This document shows, in pieces, positions 1 to 10,299 of a stretch of 64,000 nt of DNA. The notes beneath the pieces were generated by a model that saw only the letters and a list, made by a program, of their open reading frames with translations, did not search any database and had not been told where the DNA came from. The stretch's first letter is position 1. Every line of letters begins with the position of its first letter. Origin of the DNA: Bimuria novae-zelandiae CBS 107.79. Its lineage: Eukaryota; Ascomycota; Dothideomycetes; Pleosporales; Didymosphaeriaceae. The stretch spans positions 166,133-230,132 of the forward strand of contig ML976710.1 of the NCBI GenBank assembly GCA_010015655.1, in the 5' to 3' direction. The translations under genes were made by a program, and so were the position numbers.

Positions 1-1299
1 AAGTGCCGTTATAAGGCCCTTCGTCCCATCGCCGACTTCTGGTCCGTAACATTTTATATTATATCTAAGAGCATAATTACCTCTAAAAGAAGTTAAATAG
101 TAAGGCGTCTTTAACTTCCTAGATATATAATAACCTAGAAAAGGAGGCTTCGGATACTTAGTAATAAAAACTATATATACTACGTATCTACTAAAATAAA
201 CCAGCCTAATTATTAAAGCCACGCGAGAATTCGTAGATAATAGATATAAATATTAGGACCTATGCAAGATATATATTATTAAAAAAATTATAAACTAATA
301 TATAAGCTAGAATACTAAAATCCTAATTATTGTACCCTTTAATAGAGATACTGTACCCATAACTAATACACTATACATTACGCAGGAAAGTAAGTAGGAT
401 ATTCTCTAGACTAAAAATAATAATACTGATAAAAATAGTTTAACCACCTAATTATAAAGTATAATAAATAATTCTAAAATAACCGTAAAACTAAGTACTT
501 CTCGTATTTAGATAAAGCTATAAATAACGTACTATTAATGTGAATTAATAGAAACTATATATTAATAGAATAGTAAACATGCCTCCATCCTAACTATATG
601 GAATATAAGTAGTATAAATCATTCTTTAAATTTAGATCAAAAAACTACCACGGAGAAATAGTACGTTTGGATAAAGCAAAAGGAAGAGAATTTAGTAAAG
701 CAATCTATACAAGAAAATAATATAATAAGTATCTATAGAATAAAGAAGAGCTACTAAGATCTATAGAACTACTTGTAGAAAAAATATCTTTTTTAGGCCT
801 AGGCTTAGGCGAGAGTACGCCTTTAAAGAACTAAATACTATAAATAGTTAGGCGCTAATTAAGCTACTAGTATAGTTTAAAGGAATATAAATAAAGGCTA
901 TGCTAGATTTAAGAGTATAAGAAAGTTATAATATCCTAAAACGCACTTAATAGAGTAAGACTCTTTTAACATAAGAAGGCTATACCCTATGCTATCTATA
1001 TCGTAAATAGACACTTTCTACCTAACCCGCTATAAATAAAATACAAGGTTAAAATAACGCCTAAAATTTATAGATACTAAAAAATAATTACGCTTAATAT
1101 CCCTAAAGATGCTAATTATAATATAATACTAAAAATAGCTTAGTTAAGGAAGCATAATCTTACTATTAATTAAGGAAAGAGAACGCTATTCTTTAAACGC
1201 TATAAATATATATTAGAAGCAAAATCTACGTATTAATAAAGTATAATAGTAAATAGGAGAGCTACAAACAACTTAGTCTTATAACTAAAAGTCAATAAA

Positions 1300-2254
1300 C
1301 ATAAAATATCCTTAGTAGACGCTAGTAAGACCTAGGTTATAGAGCGTAAGAAGATAGATAATAGTACACTTTATAAAATTCTAGAATGCTATTAAGCATA
1401 GAATTATATATTTACTAAAAGAGAAGGAAAGGCTAATCTTTTATAATATTAATCCTAAGATCTCGCGATAGACCTAGGAGAAGGGAAAACGCTACCCTTT
1501 AGACTACTATATAGTAAGACTAGAAAGTAACCCTAACAGGAAAAGGCATTTATTAAGATAAATCTTAAAAAGGGCTATATACGACTATCAAAGTTACTAG
1601 TAGCCTGCCCCTTTATATTTATTATAAAGAAAGACGGAACAGCACGACTATACGTTAACTATTAAAAGATTAATAATATAATAGTTAAGAATTAATACCT
1701 ACTACGAAATATCTTAGCTTATAGACTAACTCTTAAGAGCTAAGCTCTTTATAATAATAGATCTACGAAATATATACTACCTTATATAAATTAAGGAAGG
1801 TAATAGTAGAAGACAGCGTTTAGATTACGATATAGACTATTTAAATATATAGTTATACCTTTAGACTTACTAACGTACTAGCGAACTTATAAGCACTAGT
1901 TAATAGTATACTTTATAATTATTTAAATATAATTATTAATATATATATAGACAATACACTTATCATGTTTAATAATAAATAAGATTATGTTCCTTATGTA
2001 TAAATAGTGTTAAAGACATTAGACAAAGCACACCTTAAGATTAAACTAAGAAAATATAAATAGTATGTAAAATAACTTAAATTCCTAAGAAATATTATTA
2101 GTAAAGAAAGGAATTAAAGTCACGCTAGATAAGATTAAATACATTATAAACTAGCATATACTAAAGACAGTTAAGAACGTCTAAGAATTCTTAGGATTTT
2201 ATAGATTTAATAGATAGTTTATCTAAGACTACGCTAAGGTCACGATACCTTTAA
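1300..2254 (+). pseudogene. gypsy reverse transcriptase (5' part of Gypsy-1 pol)
   Basis: Translating the plus strand gives recognisable Ty3/gypsy RT interrupted by stops: a pre-RT stretch ending LKKGYIRLSK, then a block matching the family pattern (F)IIKKDGTARLYVNY, then IVKNxYLLRNIL. Further downstream EFLGFYRF is the RT-connection motif usually written FLGFxNFYRRFI. Stops fall where Gln or Trp codons would be expected. The frame is abruptly cut at the ttaat target site and resumes at 7161. It continued originally into RNase H. No function remains. Confidence 0.8.
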
Positions 2255-2468
2255 TTAATTATTGCAAAAGGGCACCTTGCTAGAGCTTTCTACGCTAGCT
2301 AGTGTTAATCTAAGTAGTTAAGCAGCCAAGCACTAGATCCCCTAAACTCTTAAATAGCTTAGTGTCTTAGTAGAGCTTCCTCCCTTTAATAGTCTTTGTT
2401 TTTAAGCTCTCTAATTATTAACTAAGCTCTCTAATTATTAACTAAGCGCTATAATTATAAGCCTAGTA

Positions 2469-3714
2469 CAGTACTAGGACATTAGTCTGTTGACACCAAA
2501 AATTTCAACTTTTTTAACAGTAATTTCAAGGCCTCAATTGAATGCTATTTCAGTACTTTGTTTGCCAGCCTCTAGCTTTTATCACTGCCTGTATTCTCCT
2601 TAGCATAGAATCAATGAGCTTCTTCATGAAACCCTGGGGCAGGGCTCGCCAAGCTTCTTAGGCAGCGTCGATAAATGCGTCTCTATTAATCTGCTGCCAC
2701 CCTTGGTCCTCTAATTCCGGATGTAATTCAATTACCTTCTATTTGAGTGCCCACCAGAGGTGCTCAATTAGATTAAGGTTAGGTAAGTAAGGAGGGAAAT
2801 CTAGAACTTTAATATCTATTGCCTCTAGCTAGAGGGCCGTCTTGTAGGCGGTATGAATTGGTGCATTATCCATCTGATAGATAGTATCTTTATCTAATAC
2901 TGGTAGGAGCCCTTCCTCTAGCGCCCAGATATATAAGCGTGCACTGTAGCCATTCCGTGGAGCTTGTGGATCTTGTTCCATTGCGATGAGTTCAGATCGA
3001 CCTTCATACCAGAAGCAGGCCCAGAACATCTGTACCATCCCCTTCTAAATATCCTCCTCTTCAATCTTATCGTGATCCCATTTTTAGAGTGGCGTCTTAA
3101 AGACCTAGATCCTCTTCTTTCCCTTGCCTCGCTCTGCTAAGACCTTATTAGAAAAAGTCACGCTTTTAAAGTTAAAATTCTGCATTCGCTAAGCCTATTA
3201 ACGCCTTAATCTTGCATGTGCTAGAGTGAGCTTAGGCCTCTTCTTTACTACCTAGTTCGTAATATAGTGTTTCTTAAGTAGCTAATAGAGTGTCTTGCGA
3301 TAAACCTGTACGCCTGTAACTTTAGCCTTTAGCTATACATACTTAATTCTAAGGTGCTGGTAAGCGATTTAAAGGAGTAATTATTCTTGTTAGCGTGTAA
3401 GCTTTTTTAGCTAACTAGATCGAGGTAAAGATTTAGTTATGTTGTAGTTATTCTATCGCTTAATTGTGTTGTAAATTGTCTGCCGTGTGTAGCTAAAACA
3501 CGACGCGATTAAAGCTTTTAATTCTCTTACCTCTACTATAGATAATATCCTAGCTCTTTATAATTTACTTAATTTATTATTCCTCCCTCGATTGCCACTA
3601 ATTTCCCTGCCAAATTCGCGTTGCATTGTGGGTTGGTGGAAGGCTAAAAAGATTGAGGTTGGGTGGGGATGCGCGACGCGGGTCCGGTGTCAACAGACTA
3701 ATGTCTTGGCACTG
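2469..3714 (-). mobile_element. Tc1/mariner-type DNA transposon (1246 bp)
   Basis: The ends are a 29-bp inverted repeat starting cagtactaggacattagtc on the left, matched on the right with three mismatches in the outer part and an exact run of 18 or more bases inside. TA dinucleotides flank both ends (2467-2468 and 3715-3716), the standard Tc1/mariner target duplication. The element sits only 13 bp inside the left LTR of the small LTR element. One transposase pseudogene fills the interior. Confidence 0.88.
2550..3626 (-). pseudogene. Tc1-like DDE transposase, degenerate
   Basis: A single minus-strand frame of 359 codons from an ATG at 3626 to a TGA at 2550 has several internal stops but no frameshift. 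The N-terminal part looks like a helix-turn-helix region. The catalytic half carries MVQMFWACFWYEG, then the second catalytic Asp in QMDNAPIHTA, then DFPPYLPNLNLIEHLWWALK with the Glu, spacing typical of the Tc1 DD34E group. The expected first Asp reads as Asn in the FSNKV motif, consistent with a G-to-A change. The C-terminal FMKKLIDSM motif is usual for fungal and animal Tc1 transposases. Inactive. Confidence 0.85.
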
Positions 3715-4140
3715 TACTTTTATAATTACTATATAATATACTCGCTTTACCCTAATTAATAATTAAAGTAGTAAGCTATTTTCTACTTCTTATTATTTTA
3801 ACGCTTACGTCTTAACGCTTAGAACCTATAATAGAACTAGACTATATAATAATTACTATAAAGCTCCTAGTAAGTAACTAACTTATAAATTATAACTTAT
3901 TCCTACCTTAGTATGCGTAGCTTAAGTACCATGCGAAGGCTTAAGGGATATAAAGTTATATTAATCTTAAGGCTCCTAAGTAGATAAATATATATACCTA
4001 GGCTCTAGAGCTACTAGACCTAAATACTAAGGGCAAGCCTTATATATAATAGCTTAATTACTATAAGCTAAAGTCTACTTTTTATACTTAGCTTATAATA
4101 AAGCTTTAGGTACTCTAGAACTAAGTATATATTATAGTTA

Positions 4141-5986
4141 ACGTGTTTTACAAGCGAGTGCGCATTACAAGCGAGTGCGCACCCCACCAACTTTATACAC
4201 CTCTATATACAAACATCTCAACCACGTTAAGAGATAATATCTAGATATTAATAAGATAGATTAAGCAATATCTAAAGTATCTTTTTACACGTGCGTGAGT
4301 TATGCCCAGTCTCTCTGCACCTCTTACAGCGCGCCATGGCCTGGCGGCTGCGGCCTGATCGCTCTGTATCTTAACGCTGTTCACGCTCTATCTGCTGGTC
4401 AGCCTCCTTTTGAGCGAGTATGTCCTCTCCCTCTCCCTTTGTTAAGGTCCCCTGCCTTTGTATCTGCTTCTTCTTGCGCTGCCTACGCTTTATTACTGCC
4501 TTGTTAGCTCTCTTAAGGCTGGTGATCCGATCGCGCATTAGCTTAGCTAAGAGCATTATTACCTCTACCCCCTTCTTAAGCTAGCTAATCGCCTTAATAA
4601 TTAAGGCTAGCGACGAGCTCTTATGCCGCCGTACGCGATTACGTATTAATATTAATTAAGTATTAAGCTCGTGTACGTTGCTTGGTGTTCGAGCCTCCTA
4701 GAGAGCCTCTGCAGCAGCTAGAGGAGTAGGCGTACGGAGCTACATATCTAGCTTTAATAGAATAACGTCCGGCTGGAGAGGAACAAGGCCTGCACCTTAA
4801 AAGGCTAAGTAGATATTAGCTACTATAAACGATCGCGTGAAGGCTACCTTAAAGGCTAGTAGAAACTCGAGCTTCGTGATATAGTTAATGTGGTCGCGCA
4901 TTAGGCTCTCGATCTGGCGACTATACGCGCGCTTTAATAGCAAGAAGTAGCTAACGTTAAGCGGCTATAGTAGGTAAGATAAGTGTGGCGGCATGTAGAG
5001 CGTGTAGATATTGTTCTCCTTACAGAGCTCTTAAAACTCGAGAGAGTGGTGGCTCTTATAGTTATTAAGGATAAGTAGCTAACGCGCCCTAACTATCTTG
5101 CCCTCTATATACTTAATAAAGTGCTTTAGCCACTTTACTCTAATCTTATTAGTTATCTAGCTATTATCGCTAACAGCGATAGCCTAGTCGCGTAGGATAT
5201 CCTCCTCGTACCAGGCAGATAGGTAGTGCTAGCTAGCAAAGATAATAAACGGCAGGATAGCCTAGCTAGTAGCGTTAATTCCCTAGATTACTATTATGCA
5301 CTTGCGATTACCTGGCTAAATAGCCTTTAGCTAGCCTCTCCTCTCTAACCCTGTTATAACGAGCTAAGTCATAATCTTGCCTATTATAAAGCTAACCTCG
5401 TTAAAATTGTAGACGTCCTTATCATAGATGCCGTACTTGGCCTTTGTCTGCTCTACAAGCTCGAACTAGCTCCTAATTAACACAGGATCCTTGCATAGAG
5501 CTCTCTGCCTATCGTACGCTTAATTGAATCGCGTTGTAAGGCTGTCTATACGCTTGACAAAGTTGCGCGGCTAATAGACGCCAACCTAACCTCCGCCACG
5601 CGCAGCGAGTAGCTTATTAGCCATATTACGTACAGCCGCGTACGTAGGCGCAAATCCACGCTGGTCTAGGCCAAGTATGTACCTGACAATCACCTCCTCT
5701 TCTAGCTAGGTAAGCTTCTTTAAGTTGGGCTGGCAATCGCGTTGGGCAGGCTTGCTAACGCGCCGGCGGTGGAGTGTATCTTAAGAAACATTAAACGTCT
5801 GTGCAGCGACTACCTCACTCTAAAATTAATTTTGCTAAAGAGCTAATATAGCAAGGTGTATATCACCCTCATAAGAAGCTGGCTGGGCTTTAGTTAGGGG
5901 CGCCATAGTAGGTAGAAGTTCACGCGTTGCGAAAAGTTGGTGGGGTGCGCACTCGCTTGTAATGCGCACTCGCTTGTAAAACACGT
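4141..5986 (-). mobile_element. Fot1/pogo-type DNA transposon (1846 bp)
   Basis: Perfect terminal inverted repeats of about 54 bp begin acgtgttttacaagcgagtg at 4141 and read out in reverse to 5986. Each TIR contains two tandem copies of the caagcgagtgcgca unit. TA flanks both ends (4139-4140, 5987-5988). TIR length, TA target, total length of about 1.85 kb and the transposase type all fit Fot1-class pogo elements of ascomycetes. It is inserted in the interior of the small LTR element. RIP is light compared with the surroundings, so it is a relatively late arrival. Confidence 0.9.
4272..5906 (-). pseudogene. Fot1-like transposase, lightly RIP-mutated
   Basis: From an ATG at 5906 the minus strand reads MAPLTKAQPASYEGDIHLAI, then a psq-type HTH and a CENP-B-like HTH_Tnp_Tc5 region (LEEEVIVRYILGLDQRGFAP, RNFVKRIDSLTTRFN). 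The DDE_1 core follows in 5400-4900 with scattered stops. The C-terminus has a basic stretch (RRQRKKKQIQRQGTLTKGEG) and a zinc-knuckle-like end CKRCRETGHNSRTC, as is usual for this family. Almost every stop replaces a Gln or Trp codon. I place the end near the TAG at 4272, which may itself be a mutated Gln codon. Confidence 0.85.
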
Positions 5987-5988
5987 TA

Positions 5989-6981
5989 ATTTATAAAGCC
6001 TAGAGCTTATAATACTATAGTTAGGTAATTAGTAAACGCTATAAATACTAATAAGAGAATTAAAGAATAATCTTTGCTCGAGCGATAATAATTAGAAGGA
6101 GCAGGTATAATATATATACAGAGAGGTCATCCTACGCCCACAAAGCGGCAGAACAACAGACTTAACTAAATAGCTATCTAAATAGAATCGCGTACACGCC
6201 AACGCTGTGCTCCTAGATCTCTTAGAAATAAAGGGTATATTGTTAATAAAGGATTTCCTACGCTTAGCACTACGATATAACTATAAGTAGGCTTAGAGAG
6301 AGCTTAATAACCTATCGCGACTAGGCGCAGTAGCAACTCTGTCTCTAGAAGGATATGCTCGATGGCTCGCGTAGCTTGACTAAATAACTAAGTATACAGG
6401 CATGTACGCTACGATTGGCGGACGCATTCCTAATGCGAACTACAAGTGCCTATATAGAGTAAATGGCTAGTATTAATAGAAGCCTATAGAGTGCACCCGC
6501 TTACAGTACGCGCTCTAGGGAGAAGCATCTTATAAGCTTTATAATAAACGTATAAGTAAGGAGATTAGTAAAATAAAAAGTTAGATTTAAAAGAATTAGT
6601 AAAAGGTATTATTATCTAAGCTTAAGTAAAAGGGGTAGATAGTAAACCTTATAAAATTTCTAAAGAATATTAAAGTGTAAGGTATAATAAGTTTATAGCT
6701 ACCTATTCTTTTATTTATATACGCAGGTATTCGCGTGGATCACGTTATAAGTAGATATTTACCCTTAAACGTTTATTAAAGCTTTATAGTAGAAGTACGC
6801 TACTCCTTTTTCTCTACCTTTCTTCTAGAACTCTATATAAACTAGCTACTTAGACTAATTACTTAGTAAGCTAGGAATCTAAGCTAGACGCTTTTTAAGC
6901 TCTACGCGTAAGTTCGCTACTATTTTTATACTTTAAATTACTATTTGGCTTATTTTGCTACGCTATATAAGCTAAGGGGTA
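5989..6981 (+). pseudogene. Unidentified ORF of the small LTR element (copy 1)
   Basis: After the Fot1 insertion the interior of the small LTR element resumes. Roughly 6110-6590 can be read on the plus strand with few stops, with phrases such as ATLSLEGYARWLA and CLYRVNG. I do not recognise the product; it has no RT, integrase or transposase signature that I can see. The same stretch occurs, inverted and more mutated, at 14950-15420 in the second copy, so it belongs to the element and is not a chance ORF. It could be a Gag-like protein or the remains of a captured host sequence. Confidence 0.4.
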
Positions 6982-7160
6982 TATTATAAAAGGGCACCTT
7001 ACTAGAGCTTTTTATACTAGTTAGGGTTAATTTAAGTGGCTAAGTAGCTAAGTACGCGATTTCCTAAAACCCTAAATTACTTAGCGTCTTAGTAGAGCTT
7101 TCTCTCCTTAATAGTCTTTGTTTTCGAGCTCCCTGATCGTTGACTGAGCGCCACATTAAT

Positions 7161-8830
7161 CTTACTAAGAAAGAAACGCCTTTTAAATAAACTAAAAAAT
7201 ATAAAGAGTTACTTAGATACTTAGTAAAAGCATACACTACAGCACTAGTTCTTATTTACTTTATGGATAAAAAATCCCTACGAATTAAGATAGACGCAAG
7301 CGATTTCGCGATTAGCGCTTACGCAAAACAGGGGAAGGATGGTAAATAGAACCCTATTGCCTACTATTTATATAAGTTTAGTGGAGTAGAAACAGATACA
7401 ATGTATATAATAAGGCACTTAAGCACTAGAGACTTTACGCACTTCACTACTTAAGTTTCATAATTTTTATAATCTATAAAATCTTTTAAAGGTTTATAAT
7501 AACGAAAGAACTTACGCCACGATAAGTAAGATAGTTAAAAATACTTAGATAGTATAAGTTTAAGATTATATATAACTAGGAAAGGATAATAGATAAGCAG
7601 ACGCCCTTAGCAGGCGTATTAACCTTATAAGAGAGAATGTAAAGACCTACTCTATAATACTATAATAGAACCTAAATAGATTATTAAAACCTATAGCAGA
7701 GATTAACTAACTACTTATTATTACACAAATAGTACCTAAGGAACTATAGACTCAGATTATATAATAATACTATAATAACGTAATATATAGATACCTAGGA
7801 GTTAGAAAGACAATAGAATTTATCTAATAGAACTACTTATTTAAAGGAATAAAGAAAGTAATAATAAAGTATATTTATAAGTATATAAACTGCTAACAAA
7901 CTAAGCATGCTATATACCTTAAGTACGAAGAGATGTAAGCGATCTAGATACCTACAGTACTATAGAAAAATATCGCTATAAACTTTATAACTAGACTACC
8001 TAAGTTAAAAGACTTGTTAAATAGAACAAGCTACGATGCTATATTAGTAATTATCTATTAATTTACTAAATACGTGGGATTACTATCTTGTTAAAAGACG
8101 CCTATAGATAAGAAACTAGCGTTTTTTTCCTAGACTAACTTATATAATTCTGCAGCATTCTAAAGACAATTATTAGCGATAGAGACAAGCTCTTTACCTT
8201 AAACTACTAAATAACGCTTATAGTACTTATTAGAATAAAACGAAAGCTATCTACAGCTTAGTACCCATAGACAGACAGACAAACAGAACATATAAATTAA
8301 ACAATTCAGACATACCTATGGTCTACTATAATAACTAGAAGAATAGCTAGATTTTCTTACTACTTATAGTATAATTAGCGTTTAATAACAAAATATTAGT
8401 AGTAACTAGGTATACACTATTCTCTGTAGACTATAAAAGACGCTTATATTTCTTTAATTAGACATTTCCTATAGTAATTAGGACGGAAGAAGCGATTAAT
8501 ATAGCAGAAACTATAAAAAAATAAAAAAATAACTCTAAGAGAATTTTAAGAAAGCTTAATAGTAAAGCAGTTTCTACACTAACAAAAAAAAATAACACCT
8601 TAGCTAAGGAAGGGGGATAAGGTATATCTACTTATAAAGGATTTTTAAACCAAAAAGAAAAAGTACGAGAAACTAGATTATATTAAAATTAAACTATTTT
8701 TTTCTACATAAATATTACTAGTTAACTACTAATTAGAATTACTAACAGACGCTAAGATACTCCTGGTATTTTATATTAACTAATTAGAACACATAGACCT
8801 AGAGACACTCGTTAAAATAGCGTTTTGTTG
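7161..8830 (+). pseudogene. gypsy RNase H and integrase (3' part of Gypsy-1 pol)
   Basis: The interrupted pol resumes with LTKKETPF, the usual start of the RT-to-RNase H connection, then KIDASDFAISAYAKQGKDGK followed by PIAYYLYKFS, which is the RNase H pattern DASDFAxGAxLxQ...PIAFxSxKFS. Around 7980-8100, INFITRLPKLKD...YDAILVII...FTKYVGL is the retroviral-type integrase core (DFIxGLPxS...YDAIxVVVDRxTK). Many stops. The frame runs to about 8830 and the LTR follows at 9007. Confidence 0.8.
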
Positions 8831-9006
8831 TTAAACTAAGAAAGAAAATAAATTTAAAGTTAAATAGGTACTATAGCACACGGATTAGCTACGCACGTAC
8901 CTTATTAAATAGAAAAGTTACTTATATGGTAAGAATACTTAGGAACTAGAAGACTACTTATAAAACTATTAAGAAAAAAAAATCTAATAGTGCTAGCGTA
9001 CTATTA

Positions 9007-9503
9007 TATTATAAGGAATATACGTACCTAAGTCGGATCCGGGTTAGGGGAGGATAGGTTAAGAGTAAGACACCTCGCGGATATATTTAGTAGTTAAGAG
9101 CTGAATAGTAATAGCGAGGTGTTTTATAAATAATTTAATTCTATAATAAACTATAAAATTACTAACTAGGAGATTTACTATCTATTATAAAAAATATACT
9201 TATAGTATATTAAGTTAACTGTAAGGAGTAGAAAAGGTATAGAAAAATTATTAAACTATATACTATTTATTCTAGCCTTTACTATTATTAAATTTATTAT
9301 TATAGACCTGCTAAGACTCTGTAGTCCTTAAGACTATAGTAGTCCCTAGGGACTTTCGTTTATGCAGGACTACGTTACGTAATTACTAACCTAAGCTATC
9401 CCGCGCTTTTATATGTTCCTCTAGCATAGTTATTTTACTAATAATAATTCTCTTAGCGTAATTATCTAGTTTTATTATTCTTATAAGGTTTATAATCGTA
9501 ATA
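9007..9503 (+). repeat. LTR-A, 3' LTR of Gypsy-1
   Basis: About 497 bp, RIP-degraded from TG...CA: starts tattataagg (tgttacaagg in the better copy at 22402-22843) and ends aatcgtaata (gatcgtaaca elsewhere). It is the reference copy for LTR-A orientation because it lies directly downstream of plus-strand integrase. Other copies: 13946-16400 (split), 22402-22843, and fragments at 13785-13945, 16401-16502 and 25140-25342. Confidence 0.75.
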
Positions 9504-10130
9504 CTATCCCTCCTTTTAAGGCTATTATCTTAATACATTATTTTATTATAATACTATACTATTAGTGAGTAAGTTCTAATTCTTATAAAAGTACGCGTTT
9601 TTACTTTTTAAGGCAGGTTATACCCTTTTCTTAATTTTTCTTACCCTACTAATTATACTAAAAGCCTTTTATTCTTTTGTCGCGACTTGCTATACCTATA
9701 TAGATAAAATATAATTTTAAGGTCTAGAGATAGTGTCTAGTTATAAGCGTTATAGAAAAGAGAAGTTACATTATTTTATAGATACTGCTTCTAGGGAGTG
9801 TGCTAGCTATATCTCGGTCTACCTTCCCTGTAGTCTGTAGGTTCCTAAGAAGGATTAGGAACGTGTTTAGAAAGAGAAGCGTAAGAAGCGTCTAAAGCTT
9901 CTTAAGGCAAAAGAGCGTTAAGCCCTTACTACTCTAGAGACTGCGCGTCTTAAGCGTGAGTTAGCTAAGGCTGAAGAGAAGGAGCACGACTATGCTTGGC
10001 ACGACCTCCGTGTTGCCGATGCGATAGAGCTCCTGGAGAAACAGAAAGAGGATCCGAAGGGTATGGCCGCCGTTAATATCTACGAACTATCTCAACTTGT
10101 GCCTTTAGAGGCTAACTTAAGCTAGTTATA
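9504..10130 (+). pseudogene. Coiled-coil ORF relic of unknown function next to LTR-A
   Basis: On the plus strand about 9720-10120 reads as a continuous, charged, helix-forming C-terminus: IDTASRECASYI, then KEKRKKRLKLLKAKE, RLKRELAKAEEKEHDYAW, DLRVADAIELLEKQKEDPKG and finally NIYELSQLVPLE. Its 3' half is noticeably less RIP-mutated than the surroundings. I do not recognise a named family. A similar coiled-coil relic at 22055-22330 also abuts an LTR-A copy, so it may be an accessory ORF carried by, or frequently hit by, LTR-A elements. Confidence 0.4.
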
Positions 10131-10299
10131 GGCAAATTTTTATTTATTTAAATTTTGGTTTTTTTATTTAGTTTTAATTTTTTTTCCCTGATTGCTAATT
10201 TTCCATTTAAAAGTATTATTAGTAGTAATTTATTACTAATCCCTTATAGTTTATAAACTTTCTCTTTAGTTCCTAGGTGTTATATTATTCTGGCTATCC

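Larger units (their letters stand above)
2260..7155 (+). mobile_element. Small LTR element copy 1 (TRIM-like), inflated by two nested DNA transposons
   Basis: Two direct repeats, 2260-2453 and 6982-7155, share the pattern (tattgc/tattat)aaaagggcacctt... and end gcg(cc/ct)(aca/ata), that is TG...CA after allowing RIP. The flanks carry the 5-bp target duplication ttaat (2255-2259 and 7156-7160), so these are LTRs of one element inserted into Gypsy-1 pol. The left LTR has an internal 20-bp duplication. A purine-rich stretch (aagctaagggg) just before the right LTR is a candidate polypurine tract. Removing the Tc1 (2469-3714) and Fot1 (4141-5986) insertions leaves only about 1.8 kb, too small for a standard pol. 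No RT was found in it. A second copy lies at 14163-16122. Confidence 0.75.
1..9503 (+). mobile_element. Gypsy-1: Ty3/gypsy LTR retrotransposon, RIP-degraded, left end cut by the window
   Basis: The plus strand carries gypsy pol in the order reverse transcriptase (about 1300-2254), RNase H (7161-7400) and integrase (about 7950-8550), followed by an LTR at 9007-9503. The reading frame is full of TAG and TAA, as expected from CpA to TpA changes by RIP. A TE insertion at 2260-7155 splits RT from RNase H; the five bases ttaat are duplicated on each side. The 5' LTR appears to end near base 52, where the LTR terminus cgtaaca is visible, so most of it lies left of the window. Certainly dead. The family assignment is confident from pol order; the exact left boundary is not. 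Confidence 0.8.
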
